DNA of 64,000 bases from Talpa occidentalis (GCF_014898055.3 NW_023604861.1:77326292-77390291); one strand, 5' to 3'. Counted from the first letter of the stretch, positions 11,251-24,724 are shown. Made by a program: numbers and translations. The notes: a model not told the origin generated them from the letters alone.

Positions 11251-11613
11251 CACTGTAGACCTTCTCTAAAGTCCAGCTTATTGTATCCTCTTTGCCAAGA
11301 CTCTGGGTTTCCTTTACTCAGAATTAATTCCCTTTCTTTTGCGTTCTGGCAGGTTTATGTCTCGGATGTGTAACTGCCTCACAGAGAGGGACCATATCTC
11401 ACTCATCTCTTTATTCCACCTCTATTCAAACCCAGACCACCAAATCCAAAAAAGGCTGAGAAAGAGCTTCTTTTAAGTCTTTGAAAGACCTATATAATAA
11501 TATCACTTATACATCATCGCTTAGCCACATCCAGGGGCAAGAGTGGCTGGAAATGTAGCCTTCAATTTATACCTTTCCTTAGCTAAGGCCGTGTTCTATC
11601 TTATCTGCCTAGT

Positions 11614-11705
11614 AGGCATGCATGCATGAATGTGTGCATGTATATATACAAAGTGTGTATGTATATATGCATGAGTGCATGTATGAGTGAGTGTATGTAT
11701 TTGAG
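11614..11705 (+). repeat. TGCA/TGTA-rich low-complexity repeat
   Basis: An alternating purine-pyrimidine stretch built from GCATGCATGCATG, GTGTGCATGTATATATAC and TGAGTGTATGTAT words. Such runs are length-variable and can adopt non-B DNA. Confidence 0.85.
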
Positions 11706-11859
11706 ATGACATTAAAGGGTCAAGGCTAGTTCTGCAAAGAGCGCCTTGCCCATTACATTCTGGTGAGTGAAAAGGACTATCACTGACATTAATATAGTGA
11801 TTTCAAACAGACTCAGTAGAAATCAAAAGAATAATAAGAGATTACTATGAACACTCATA

Positions 11860-14553
11860 CACAAACAAATTTAACAACCTAGAAGAGATGGACAAATTCC
11901 TAGAATGATATAATCATGCAAAGCTTGACACAGAAGAAATAGAACAACTAAACAGACCAATTATAAGCAGCGAAATTGAAGTAGTAATCAAAGCACTCCC
12001 CAAAAACAAAAGCCCAGGCCCAGACGGCTTCACAAATGAATTCTACCAAATGTTCAGCAGTGAATTAGTGGCTATCCTACACAAACTCTTTCAAAACACT
12101 GAAAAAGAAGGAATACTACCAAATACGTTCTACGAAGCCACCATTACACTAATACCAAAACCCAACAAAGACAGCACACAAAAAAGAAAATTACAGCCCA
12201 ATCTCCCTAATGAACACTGATGCAAAAATCCTCAACAAAATCCTTGCCAACAGAATCCAACAATGCATCCATAAGATAATTCACCACGGGTCTCCCTGGT
12301 GGCGCAGCGGTTGAGCGCTGGGTTGCGAAGCTGCCCGCAGCCTCTGCAGCGCCAGTTCGATCCCCAGCCACGGGGTGAGGGTCCCACATGGCGCTCAGAC
12401 CCCTCCTGCCACCCGCTGCTCCCCTCAGCAGTGTACCTCGGTCCCTCTGCCTGTTCTGCTCCCTGCTCTGGCTCTGGTGAATTCTCTCACCCTCCTGCGC
12501 TTCTGACTGTAACAGTGCTAGTATAAATAAAATAAATAAATCTTTAAAAAAAAAAAAGATAATTCACCACGACCAAGTAGGATTTATTCCAGGGACACAA
12601 AGATAGTTCAACATCCAAAAATCAATCAATGTAATCCAACACATCAATAAAAAGAAATATAAAAACCATATGATAATATCCATAGATGCTGAGAAAGCAT
12701 TCGACAAAGTACAACACCCATTTATGATAAAGGCCCTTGAAATTCTTGGGATACAAGGAACATACCTCAACATCATAAAGGCCATCTGTGACAAGCCCAC
12801 AGCCAATATCATTCTCAATGGTGAAAATCTGAAAGCATTTCCATTAAGATCTGGAACAAGACAAGGATGTCCACTCTCACCACTGTTTTTCAACATAATA
12901 CTGGAAATCCTAGCCAGAGCAATAAGACAAGAGAAAGACATACAAGGAATCCAAATAGGCAAGGAAGAAGTCAAACTATCACTCTTTGCAGATGATATGG
13001 TAATATACATAGAGAACCCCAAAAACTCCACAGAAAAACTAATTAAACTAATCAATCAGTTTAGTAAAGTGTCAGGATACAACATCAATGCACAAAAATC
13101 AGTAGCCTTCCTATACACAAACAATAAATCTGAAGAAGAAGAAATCAAGAAAACCATTCCTTTCATTATTGAAACAAAAAAAAATCAAATTCTTGGGAAT
13201 AAACCTAACAAAAGAAGTAAAGGACCTATACAAAGAAAGCTATAAAACACTGTTAAAAGAAATAGAAGACGACACAAAGAAATGGAAAGACATCCCCTGC
13301 TCATGGATAGGAAGAATTAACATTATCAAAATGGCCATCCTACCAAAAGCAATCTAGAAGAATTAATGCTATTCCAATTTCAAAATTTCAATGTCATTCT
13401 TCAAAGAAATAGAAAAAATATTGATGAAATTCATATGGAGCCACCAAAAACCCTGAATAGCCAAAACCCTCCTGAAAAAAAAAGAAGGGAATGGAGGCAT
13501 AACGCTCCCAGATTTCAAACTATATTACAAAGCCATAATAATCAAAACTGCATGGTATTGGAACCAGAACAGACACATGGACCAATGGAACTGATTAGAA
13601 AACCCAGAAATAAACTCACAGATCTATGGTCAACTAATCTTTGACAAAGGAGCAAAGAATATGCACTGGAGCAAAGAAAGTTTGTTCAATAAATGGTGCT
13701 GGGAAAACTGGGTCGCTACATGCAAAAGAATGAAGCTTGACTACTACCTCACACCATGCACAAAAACCAACTCAAAATGGATTAAAGAACTAGACATAAG
13801 ATCTGAAACCATAAAATATATAGAAGGAAATATAGGCGGAACACTACATGGCATGCACCTCAAAGACATCTTTACAGACACATCACCCAAAGCAGTGATA
13901 GTGAAGGCGAAGATAAACAGCTGGGACTACATCAAATTAAAGAGCTTCTGCACAGCAAAAGAGATAATAACCAAAACAAAGAGAAACCCCACCAACTGGG
14001 AGAAAATTTTTGCACCTAACACTAACGATAAAGGACTGATCACAAAAATCTACAAAGAGCTGATGAATCTCAACAAAAACAAAGAAAATAATCCAGTCAA
14101 AAAATGGGCAGAAGAGCTAAAAAGAAACTTCCCCAAAGAGGAAATACAAATGGCCAACAGGCATATGAAAAAATATTCAACATCACTTGTAATCAAATCA
14201 AAATTACAATGAGATGCCATCTCACACCAGTGAGAATGGCACATATTAAAAAAACTAGCAACAACAAATGTTGGCGAGGGTGTGGAGAGAAAGGAACTCT
14301 CCTGCACTGTTGGTGGGAGTGCAAACTGGCCCAACCACTATGGAAAGCTGTGTGGAGATTCCTCAACCTATTAAAGATAGAGCTTTCATATGATCCAGCA
14401 ATTCCACTCCTAGGTATTTACCCAAAGGACACAGAAACATTAATTCCAAAGAGCACCTGCACCCCTATGTTTATAGCAGCACTGTTTACAATAGCTAAGC
14501 TTTGGAAACAACCCAAATGCCCAAAAATAAATGACTGGATTAAGAAGATGTGA
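11860..14553 (+). pseudogene. L1 ORF2 remnant (reverse transcriptase and C-terminal domain)
   Basis: ORF2 encodes the L1 endonuclease-reverse transcriptase; here the endonuclease part is missing. The best preserved segment is 12670-13245. It shows motif A as DAEKAFD, then [12 protein letters not shown], and the catalytic FADD (aspartates at 12991-12996). The C-terminal cysteine motif [18 protein letters not shown] is readable in the frame of 14104-14553. The coding frame shifts near 13170-13245, 13360, 13645 and 14104-14212, has other stops, and is split by a SINE at 12289. The protein cannot be made; the sequence is neutral debris. Confidence 0.9.
12289..12555 (+). mobile_element. tRNA-derived SINE, type A, nested in L1
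   Basis: Inserted in the L1 ORF2 remnant with a perfect 16-bp duplication AAGATAATTCACCACG (12273-12288 and 12556-12571). The A box TGGCGCAGCGG lies at 12300-12310 and the B box AGTTCGATCC at 12354-12363, the RNA polymerase III promoter of a tRNA-derived SINE. Tail is A-rich. It shows the SINE was active after this L1 inserted. Confidence 0.95.
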
Positions 14554-14902
14554 TGCATATACACAATGGAATATTACTCAGAATTCAAAAAAGATAAACA
14601 CATGCATTTTGCAGCAACATGGATGGAGCTGGAAGGGATCATGCTCAGCAAAATAAGCTAGAAGAAAAAGAAAAATACCGGATGGTCTCACTCATAGCAG
14701 GAATCTAGAAAACCTAAATAAGGGACCAGGAAAAAGAATAACTATAAGAAAGAAAAAAATCAAAATCAACAAACAACTATGAACCAGAGACACACTTTGG
14801 AGGGGGCAGGGAAAGGAGGGATTGGGGTCAAAATCAGGGGGTTGCAATTGTATGGGGAATATAAAAATAAAAATAAATAAATAAATAAATATAATGATTT
14901 CA

Positions 14903-15774
14903 GGATAAGAAAATAACAGCTTTCTAAGTTATAAATATCATTGGGCCTTTGTCGCACTGGAAGTCTTTTGTAATGACATGCTGAATACTAGAACTAGCTT
15001 GAACTAGAAAAGCTTCAAATTAGGGAAAAAATACTATCAAGTGCCTCTGTAGTAGTAATGTCCCCACTGAGGCACAGCAAGCACCCACCCTGAGTATTTG
15101 GACAGGAAAGCAGGCAGATATTTACTTTGGCAATAGCCAGATTTCACAGTTATTACTTCCCAGGTCTAAGCTATGTAGTAATATGTCTTCCAAAAGACCA
15201 TGCAGGCAGAAATATGAAACCCTGGATTTAATCAAATTATACCTGTTTCTTTAGTATGAGCAGAGCTCTCTGCCAAATCATAACATCTTTTCATTTGATT
15301 TTCCTGATGTGGTATGTGAGTGAGAAATCAAGTTAATCGAGTAGTAAGGACATGTAAATAACAGAGACTTGATCTGAATAAGCTTTGGTCAGAAATCTTC
15401 ATTTAGTAATTTTTCTAGTTGAGTTAGAAAGAAATTAATACAATCAAGAGCACACAACTCTTCGGTTCCCAATGGAATAGTTAACTAATTCATGGAGAAT
15501 AACAAAAAAATCCACAAGGGATCTAAAACCATCAGATCGACTATCAAATTTCACATTCTCCTTTGATGAAATTCCCTCAGCTGGCAAACAAGTATAATCA
15601 ATGACTACTTGTCTCTTTTCCCTCTATCCCCCTTCACCACTTAAAACATTCTTCTTATTGAAATTAATTAAAAATATTATTTCCCATACAATGTAAGAAC
15701 GACAAACTATACGAGATCATTGCTTTAACTGAGTTTAGTTTACAATCTAGTTGGTTTTATTTGTAGTTTTTGTT
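14903..15774. other. unassigned AT-rich sequence
   Basis: No recognised repeat, exon or RNA gene. Confidence 0.4.
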
Positions 15775-16720
15775 TGTTTTTAACCCAAACGATGGCATGT
15801 TATATAACTACTGTGCACCTTGGTTTTTTACCTAACATGATAAAGCAGGTTCCATATTAACATATAAATAGGTATAGGATATATAACAATCTGAAATATT
15901 CTTACAATAGGAATATGAGTCGATTGCATACAGGAATATGGAATTCAATACAATTTAACTATCTCCTTTTTTTTTAAAGATTTATTTATTATTTATTTAT
16001 TTATTTATATAAGAACTGGGATACAGTCAGAAGCGTGGGAGGGTGAGAGAATTCATCAGAGCCAGAGCGGGGAGCAGAACAGGCAGACTGACAAAATACA
16101 CTACTGAGGGTAGCAGCAGGTGCGGCAGGAGAGGTCTGTGCGCCATGTGGGACCCCCGCTGGCCGGGGATCGAACCAGCACTGCAGAGGCTGCGGGCAGC
16201 TTCACAGCCCAGCACTCAACCTCTGCGCCACCGGGGAGGCCCTATCTCATTCCTTTTTAATAACACATAATGTTCCACTGTATGAAAACCATAATTTACT
16301 TCATCAGTCCCTAAATGATGCACATTAAATCTTTTTGTTACATCTGTTACATTGATCTATTACAAATAATACTACAATGAATAACTGTGCATTCACTATT
16401 TCCTACTTGGGCAAATACATCTGTAAGATAAATACCTTAAACTTGAACTGCTGAGTTTAAAGAGAACCTGTGTTCTTGTGACTTGTTATCTACTGCAATC
16501 AAATAGCTATTGCCACACTGTCCTGACTAAAAGAAGAGCATTTACATACTCCATAAACACAGGTACTTTCCTGTTGAGTGTCCTCCTCAAGAGAGGAATC
16601 ATCAAATTTTGTGAGTTTTGCCAATCAGAAAGCTTTCACATCGTATTTTAATTTGCATTTATTTTATTATGAACAAGGGTGTGTATTTTTCTGGTTCATT
16701 CATCTGTCTTTTTTCTGTCT
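15775..16720 (-). mobile_element. old L1 (L1M-type) fragment, antisense, with nested SINE
   Basis: The + strand reads as the complement of the L1 ORF2 end: words such as AATGTTCCACTGTATGAA, TAATTTACTTCATCAGTCC, ATTACAAATAATACTACAAT and TTTTAATTTGCATTTATTTT appear in the order expected for an antisense L1M. Diverged, without frame. Split by the SINE at 15966-16241. Confidence 0.75.
15966..16241 (-). mobile_element. tRNA-derived SINE, type A
   Basis: An antisense full-length copy with its T-rich tail at the left and GCCTCCCCGGTGGCGCAG-type head at the right. The 7-bp word CTATCTC flanks it (15959-15965 and 16242-16248), and the L1 reading resumes after it. Confidence 0.9.
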
Positions 16721-18150
16721 TTCTCAGAATTAAGAAAGATGATTCTTAATTTAAAAAGAAGGTAGAAGGTACAACTGAGCTCTACCACGGACTAGCTAGC
16801 TTAAATGAATCCCTTAATCTCTTTGAGCTTAGCTTCTTCATTTATAAACAAAAGTGTTGGATCCGAGGAGTTCATATTCAGTACATACGCGTCGAGCAGG
16901 CTCACAGCCCTAGTGCTAGGGTTGCAGCAGGGAGCCAAAGCAGACTCCAGCTCCTGTGAATTTATAGCTAGTGTGGGGAGGGGACAGACACTGTTCCTGG
17001 CAAAAGAAACTTAGAAGATGTGAGGGAGGGAGAAAAGAGTGCTATGATTTCCTTTGGAAGGAAGTGACAGGGAAACTGAGATCTTGTGGGAAAGGAGTTA
17101 GCCAGGTGAAGCCAGGGCATGGTGCCGGGCAGAAAGGAGTAGTTTTCCAGATCAACTTTCTGGCATGAGAACACTACATGAGTGAAGAACTTTCTACTGT
17201 AGCTGGAGATAGAAAAATCATGGGAAAGGAGTAGGGAATGAGAGAGGCTCAAGAAATAGACAGTAATCAATCCATATAGATATTTTGTTCTTTATCCTAA
17301 CTGTCTTGCCTGGGACCTTTAGGAAGTAAAGCCTGTGTTAAAGACTAAAGTGGTAACACTTCACTGGGAGGTGAAAGCCCAGAACAGTGAGAGTGAAGAA
17401 ACTGGGAGGCGGGGAGGCGAGGCAAGGAAAGGGGTGAGCAAATGCAAGGTTCCACATTAGCACGCAGCTCGCTGGGTCACAGGAACTGCAGCTGCAAAGA
17501 AAACCCAGCTGGTCAGTTACCAGGTGTGTTCATTCAGCACACTGGATTGCTCTAGGAAAAGATTTCAGAGCAACTCTTAACAGGAAGACAGTAGGGAGTA
17601 ATTTATCTCCCTAGAATTCTCCCACTCTCTCTTGTCCATGATTGTTTCTCTCTAAGAAGGCTAACTCCCCTGCTCTTCTAGCATGCATCAGTCAGCCCTC
17701 GGTAGCTAATGCAATCTCGATCCAAAGTGGAAGCTGAGGTATGGGTGGAACAACAATCAGGAAAAAAAGAGGAACATAGTCAAGGGAATCTGATAAGCAC
17801 GTGGGGTTTGTGTCCCACCATTAAAGGATTCTGTGCTAGAGAGTCACATAGTCTGCCATGGTCTGTGGCAATCAGCCTAGGGACAGTGGAGAATGGACAT
17901 GGGTACCAGTTAGGGAGCTCTTGCAATGGTCTGGAAGAGAGCAGACACTATCCAGGGTTTGGTGGTGCGTATGGAAATGGAGAGAATTGAATAGATATGA
18001 GAAATTGGGGAGGTAAATTTGCCAAGGTTAAGGGAATGATTGGATTTGACAATAGGGAAAGGTATCAAGGATGTGGGGTTTCTGACCTGAGCAACCCAGT
18101 GGATGGTCGCATCATTTTGCTGAGGTAGAAAACCAAATTTTGTAGGAAAG
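16721..18150. other. unassigned sequence
   Basis: Repeat-poor sequence with purine-rich patches. Open frames reach about 100 codons on both strands without family features. No exon supported. Confidence 0.45.
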
Positions 18151-18151
18151 A

Positions 18152-18331
18152 TTTTTTTTAATTGAAGTGTAATGAAATACAGTCTTATTTTAGTTCCAGG
18201 TGTGTAACAATGATTTTTCACTTATATATATTGTGAAATGATCATCACATCAGTCTGTCATCTTTTCACAGCCACTTTCAAATTTGCAATACCATGTTAT
18301 TGATTATAGTCCCTATGCTGCCCATTACACC
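18152..18331 (+). mobile_element. L1 3' end fragment
   Basis: The order TTAATTGAAGTGTAATGAAA, TTAGTTCCAGGTGTGTAAC, then AGTCCCTATGCTGCCCATTA resembles the L1 3' UTR segment common in laurasiatherian genomes. Diverged; approximate limits. Confidence 0.6.
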
Positions 18332-18630
18332 TTCTTGGGAGGAAAGATCTTGATTTGAGGTTTGAACTTTGCCTGTAAGAAACCCAGCTGGAGATTTTGA
18401 GTAGGTAACTGGATATATGAGTCTGATTATTGGAGCAGAGTATGTGGATTAGGGATTAAACACAGCGTAAAAAAAGGGAACTAAAATAAACATTTAATGG
18501 CTCTGTAGAGGATGGGCTTGCAAAGGTGGTAAGGAGAAAGCAGGCAAAGAGGTAGGAGGAAAACAAGAGCGCTTAGGTCCCGGAAGCCCAGGGAAGAGGG
18601 TTTCAGGAGAAAATGGTCCCAGAGAGGCCA

Positions 18631-18663
<33 letters not shown>

Positions 18664-18690
18664 GTGGTGGTAGTGTGTGTGTGTGGTGGT
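18631..18690 (+). repeat. (GT)n microsatellite with GGT interruptions
   Basis: About 15 GT units (18631-18662), then GGTGGTGGTA and a second GT run. The long reading of HTHTHT on the minus strand here is only translation of the repeat. Confidence 0.95.
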
Positions 18691-20939
18691 ACTGAATCCT
18701 TTGCTGTATTATCACGGTGTTCATTACTTATTTTAGCTAAAGTGATAGAACGGGGCGGGAGGTGGAGGGGCCCGGGGTGGGGGGAGCTAATGAAAAGGAA
18801 GCGGAATATGAACAACCCATTCAAGAAGTTTCACTCAAAGGAGAGAAGAAAGGTTAATAGCAGGAAGGGGTTGTAGGTGAGACAGGCTTTGTTTCTTTGC
18901 TTTTAATCTTGAGAGAGACTTAAGCATGTTTAATAGAGATGGCCAGGGCTCTGGTGTCAGGGCAGGGTTGAAACCACAGAGGAGAGGGGACATTGGATAG
19001 CGTGAGGCTCTGCAGAGCATGGGGAGACTGGAACCTAGAACACAGAGCCTAGCCTAAGGGCAGCAAGCCCCCAAGAGACTGGAGGAAACCTGGAGTGGTG
19101 CAAGCAAAGTTGGACTGCAGGAAGTGGAGGCTCCTGTTCAATGGCTTCAATATTTTTAAAGTAAAAGTCAGATCATAGGGAGAAATGTATGGTGGGGGTA
19201 AGAAGGTGAGTGGAGAGGGTTTGAAATAGAAGAAATTCCCAGTGAGTGATCTAATCCACGGGCATGGAGGAAAGACGACTGGGTAGAGGGAAGAGGGGGC
19301 TGCATAGAGAGAGGATCGGGATCACAGCCAACCCCCCAAATTCTGTCTTCCTGCTTATTCCTCAGCAGGTCTTCCGGCTCATAGACAAGTATGTAAACGA
19401 GGTGGGTGTGATACAGCAAGTCACTGTTTGGGGCTTCCAGATAGCTAAGAGGGTGTCATTTTTATGACTCTGATATATTAGCTTACCACGAGAAGCAATT
19501 CATTTTTGAAAAGTCTTATTGTGGCATCTTGGTGATCCTTCCAAATGTTGACACTGGAAAATAAAATATTGTGACCATGCATTAAAATTTTAACACAGGA
19601 GTGTGTTAAAGTCTTTTGTTCCTTAGGCTTTTCTTTTCACCTAGAACAGGACCTAACTGTTTAACTTGTGGTCAAGGATTATTTGTGGGGGCACGTTGGT
19701 AGGTGAAATGTAGTGGATTTGGCTTCTTGCCCATGGAACACTGGGCAGGAGCTCCAGTTACAAATTGCAGCTGTATAAAATAACAGGAAATGTGGGGCTT
19801 TGAAAGATTCCACTGGAAAGATGAATTATTTGGAAGAGAGTTATGCAGAAGCTTCGTGTGCTTTTGGAAAAAAAAGGTGGCCCCCGCCATTTTTATTAGT
19901 GCAGAAGAAAATCTGCTAAAGAAGGAAAGAGAGGAACTCTTGTTTCCTGGAAGGGCTCACATTTAGTTTTAAAACCATCTTTATTCTCTTTGTTAAAAGA
20001 CAAGGAGTTAGGAATGGAAACCAGATGGGATTCCTGAAAGAGCTGAAACTTATAAAAGATCTGGCTTTCCTAATTCTCTGAGAGGACTTTCCTGTTTTGT
20101 TTTTTTTTAACTTATCTCTTTCTCCTCCCCCTCCTGCCCATGAACAATGTGTTTTCACACATTTGAAGTAACTATTTCAATCTCCCCAATGTACTCTGAT
20201 TGTGACCTGCTGAGAAACTTTTGGGGAGCTGGCGTTTGGGAGACGGGAGGCATTTTCTTAAGTTGCTGAGATGCGCGTTTATAACTGTATAGAAAAGGGA
20301 TAGGTGTTCTATGCAGCTTCCTCACGAAGCTTCATCTTGAACATTCCTCAGCTGTAGTCTGCCTAAAGAGACTTATCTGGCATGGTGTTTGCTTGAGCAA
20401 CAGGGGCTCAAGCTTTTTCCTCTGTTTCTCTCTTTCATGGCTGAGCTTGACCACAAAGAGGATGCTTGTCATCTGACATGATCAGGGAATGGGATGTTCA
20501 GGTTAATCAATTATTTGGATTGACAGAGAACAACCATTTCAGGACTCTGTGTGGTAATGCATGCTTCATACCCAGTCCCGATGCTGTGAGATTTTCTGGT
20601 TAACCCAGGCTTGAGGACTTCGGTGCCTTGGCTCGTCACCAGGAACACAGTTAATATCATGCATGGGAAGTAGGTGGGTAGTAAACTGGATATTTCTAAG
20701 TTAATAGAGGGTTTGTAAAGACCCAGTTTTTACCATAATTGTTAATTTGCTAACTGAATTTTTAAGTCAGAGAAGTACATTTTTCTAGATGATGACAGAA
20801 GTCTCCTCTCACGCCTACTCCAGTAACAGTCTCCAGGCTGAGAGGGTATGGCATCCATTGTCTCCATAGCTGTGCTCTGTCCCCACTCATCTTCTGTACA
20901 CTTGAACTCTGGAATCAAGTGCCTCTTGTCCTCTCTAAT
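18691..20939. other. unassigned sequence
   Basis: Purine-rich unique sequence with no recognised mobile element, exon or RNA gene. A run near 20095-20110 is T-rich. Confidence 0.45.
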
Positions 20940-20950
20940 AATAAGCTTTT

Positions 20951-21195
20951 TAAAAATATATTTATTTATGCAAATAAGAGCTGGGGTGTAGGCCAGAGGT
21001 GCGGGGGCTGAGAGGATTCACCAGAGACAGAGTGGGGAACAGAACAGGCAGACTGACTGAAATACACTGCTGAGGGGAGCAGTGGGAGAGACAGGAGAGG
21101 TCTGCTGTGCCTGGCCAGGGATTGTACTGGTGCTGCAGTGGCTGGCGATAGCTTCGCAGTGCTGAGACTTAACACCTGTGCCACCAAGGAGGTCC
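20951..21195 (-). mobile_element. tRNA-derived SINE, type B
   Basis: An antisense copy. The flanks AATAAGCTTTT (20940-20950) and AATGAGCTTTT (21199-21209) form an 11-bp duplication with one mismatch. The tRNA-like head is at the right with a short internal deletion around the B box. Confidence 0.88.
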
Positions 21196-21209
21196 ACCAA
21201 TGAGCTTTT

Positions 21210-22565
21210 CATGGCCTTTGTGCAAAGGATTGAGGATGAGAGGAGACACAATTCCTGCCCTCAGAGGACATTCACTTTAGTGGGAGAGACATAGCACACA
21301 TCAATGCAGGGAAGCTGACATTTGGAGCCGAGAGCCCCATCCTGGGTGGCTTTTCCTGACTGGACCAGGAGGGAGAGACAGAGGCTAGACGCAGAGCTGC
21401 GGTCACCCAGAGCGTCACTCTGGCTGGTGGAGCTTGGCCCTTGGGCTGCAATCTGGAAAGGGCTGTTTTTATCACACCTGCAGTGTTGGTTTCCCCATCT
21501 CCAGATGACATCAAAAGGACAGACTCCTCAGGTTTTACTCAAGCATCTCCAACTGACCCAGCCGCAGCCAATTCCTCACTCACACAGTTTAGACCTTCTC
21601 TCCCTGCCCAGACTCAGACAGCCTACCCACCTCAGCTTTACTTGTGTTCCTCCTCTTCCTTCTGTTCCAGTCACTGGCTCCTTGATGGTGTAGGGAGCAA
21701 AGACAAACCGTCTACTTGCTGGGGTGTTATACAGAGTCATTGTGGAGCAGCACAAGTGCCCCCTCAGGTTACTTAAGGGAAGGAGATTGGGCATCACCGT
21801 GTTCAGTAGCAAGGTCTGTGCCCCAGCACCTGCCATTTAACCCCCTCCTGTTCCCGCTTTTGTTGATGGAGCATCTCACAAAAAGCCATTTCCTACCCCC
21901 ACCCACCTCATCTGTTCCAGCTAAAAGACCTCATAGAAGTTTTAAAACAACTCAAGCCAATGTTTCCATTCTGCTGACGAGACCCACTGAGAGCCGTGGT
22001 GAGATGGACAGAGGCTGTCCCGGCAGGGCCTGCACTCGCTCAGCCGTCAGGGCAGGGACAGGCCAGCACCTCTCCTTTGAACTTCTCAGCCTTCCCCATT
22101 GTCAGAAACCCATGTCAAGCACTCTGGGTCCACCTCTTGGGTCCCCTCACTTGACTTGAGGGGAAGGGAAATGCCCCCGGCTCCAGGGCAACTCTCTCCT
22201 TAGCATCGTCACCATGAGCACTGGGTACAAATTGCCTACAGGTGAGTAAGGGATAAGCACAGAAGGCAGAACACTGGTTTTTGGTTTTAATTTAATAAGC
22301 CCTCCCCAGCAGGTCCAGTGCCTTTCTTTAATAAGAAGGTGTTCTTATCACCTATTTTATCAATTTAGGGGGCTGTGCTTTTATTTAGAAGAGTCTGTCA
22401 TTACCTCTCTATTATTCTTAATAAAAGCAATGTAGACATTTGTATAGTTTGAATAGTTTTTTTCCAGGCACCGCTAGACACTGTTCTATTGTGTTCAGCT
22501 TGCACAGCTGAGCTGCAGCTTTGTGCTTTATGCTTTTCTTTTAAGAGAAACAGACCTTTTCACAT
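21210..22565. other. unassigned sequence
   Basis: Unique-looking, moderately GC-rich up to 22200. It holds several overlapping open frames of 80-147 codons on both strands, none with a recognisable domain. I do not call a gene. Confidence 0.4.
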
Positions 22566-22610
22566 ATGTGTCTGTCTGTGTGTGTGTGTACACATACACA
22601 TATATATATG
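22566..22610 (+). repeat. compound (TG)n-(TACA)-(TA)n repeat
   Basis: A GTCTGTGTGTGTGTGTACAC stretch runs into ATACACATATATATATG. The two halves are partly self-complementary, so it could form a hairpin or cruciform. Confidence 0.85.
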
Positions 22611-24712
22611 AGTAGAATTATCAAAACAAACATTACTGCTGTTTAACTCATAGGATGCGCCAGTTCATGTTATAGAGTATATTTACATTTAATCTGTTCA
22701 AGATTGCTTTCAAATGAAGAAATCAGTGCTTGACTTTTTGCACAGGGATAAGCAGTCAGGATTGGAGTCCTGTCATGTCTGTCTCCCTAAACCTTGGTCC
22801 TTTTACTTTTTCCTTTGGAAGCCAACTACTCGTTTTACAAATTAGTGAACTCTAGCTCAGAGAGGTATTCTCCGTGCACCTTGCGGGAAGATGGGGTGGA
22901 GTGGCCTGTAGCTCCAGAGAGAGGAACACCCCACACATTGTCCACCAGCAAGGGTTTGATTAGCTTAACATGGATAAGTAGGCAGGAATGAGATTAAATG
23001 TAAGGTGGTTTCAACGCAAATCTGGCAGCTGAAATTGAAATACTATAGACTCATACTAGTGAATTTTTAAAAAATGAATATTCTCTGGTTTCTTCTAATT
23101 AAATACATGCTCATATAGAAATGCACATGATACTGCAATGCATAAAGAAAAAAGCAAAATCTTGTCACCCCAAGAGACTAATGGAGTTTGCTTGTTTTAA
23201 TATTTTCAAGCTGACTAAGGGAAATTGCACGTTTGTTTGCTCCTTGCAGCTGTCTTATTAGGACTGAGGTTACAGGCATTTTTTTAATCCTTCACAAGAA
23301 GTAAACAAGAAGACAGAGGAGACTAGAATTCACGTTGCATAACAGGGAGATGGCCTACAAAACCTGAATCCAGGGCTTTCCTTAGTCAAAACTATTCTTT
23401 GTCCTCAATCTTCAGTGAGAAGTCAGTCTCTTCACTCATAAAAAGTGATACACAGGCTTAAAAAACAATTATTCCATTATATTGGGGGCTCAGAAAATGC
23501 TGAGTTGAAATGCAATGTAATAGATGGACAGTGGGGTTAGGGGTCATTGTCTTAGATTTTATGAAATGTGGTTTGATGGAGAAATTTGGGCAAACACTTG
23601 GGGGGAGTTCACACTGATCTATCTGGTTCTGACAGTCCTGGGGACATGTGGAACTACGCAGAGGTTCCACATGTACCCAAATAGAAGGTGGCACCAGATA
23701 TGACAGCCCTAAACATTCCAGTGGGGAAATCCTCCCATAATATTTTGATCAACCCGAGTATATAAATTTTTAGTGACATGGATAAAACTGTGATAACAGA
23801 TGAAACATGCTTATTCACTTTATGACTTTAGTTTGATACATGTTTACTTTAGTACATTTATACAAATTACATTTTAAATACTGTTTTTATACTCTCCTAT
23901 TTCACAGAACAAATCTATTCAAACTCTTCACGTGCCTCTTGGTCATCAGTGTCCTCATTGTCAGTAGAGTCATTCATTCAGCATGCTCCCATCCATCTGG
24001 CATGGTGGAGATTCTCCTGGACCCTGTATGGGATGCTGTCACTGGAAATTTTATCCCAAACCACAAAGTGCCCATTCGCATAGCATTAGTCAGCTCATGT
24101 TTTCACTGGTCTCTCCAACATAACTACTCACTGTTCTGCTTTTTAAAGTGATCATAAAAGGCTTGTTTATAGCGACTTCCAGCATTGCAAATGTGAAGTC
24201 ATAGTCCCAGGAATAACTAACAAATCTGTTACATTTTCTCACCTCCTTTTGTACCGAGTTGGTGAATCTCCCTGAGCTTCCAAAACTAGCACTAATCGAG
24301 GTCATTTTAGGCTAATGTCTTCTTCAAACTGTACTATGGTTGTTGAATATAAACAAAGTTAGAAAGCATTGATGTAACACTGCAAGGGCCTGTGATACTG
24401 TGATTTAAAAAGATGCTTATGTGTGCTTGGTCTTCTTTCCCCGTTTCTGCCACAGAGTTCCTAAAACCTTTGGAATTTCTTAAATGTAAAGAACCATAAA
24501 TGTGCAAAGGATATCTTGTGCTTTTCATCTTCATGGTGAATAACAAACCTTTTCAACCACACCTGAGTGAGGCAAAATTTTGGAAACCCCCCGAATTACC
24601 TGAGGATGGGGTCTGATTGCCCATAAAACTAATCAAATGATTAGAGGGCTGGAATTTTCACATCCCACCTTCCTGGGCTCTGTGGAGGGGAGAGAAGCTG
24701 GAGATTAAAATC
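22611..24712. other. unassigned sequence
   Basis: No clear mobile element. The part near 23085-23170 faintly resembles an old L1 3' region. No exon or RNA gene found. Confidence 0.4.
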
Positions 24713-24724
24713 AATCACTGGTGG

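Larger units (their letters stand above)
11806..14887 (+). mobile_element. 5'-truncated L1 retrotransposon with nested SINE
   Basis: Covers most of the ORF2 reverse transcriptase domain through the 3' UTR and ends in an AAATA-type tail. It is flanked by a 15-bp duplication with one mismatch: AATATAGTGATTTCA (11791-11805) and AATATAATGATTTCA (14888-14902). The left end falls in ORF2 just before the reverse transcriptase region, so this is a standard truncated insertion. A SINE sits inside it at 12289-12555. Discounting the SINE and its duplication, about 2.8 kb of L1 is present. Confidence 0.93.

Noticed and set aside
12564..13055. A 163-codon minus-strand frame.
   Set aside because: It is the antisense shadow of the L1 reverse transcriptase segment.
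12670..13245. Reverse transcriptase frame with FADD as a possible working gene.
   Set aside because: It is a piece of a truncated L1 with frameshifts on its 3' side and a SINE on its 5' side.
21716..22159. A 147-codon frame in GC-richer sequence.
   Set aside because: Low-complexity composition and no domain; open frames of this size are expected by chance at this GC content.
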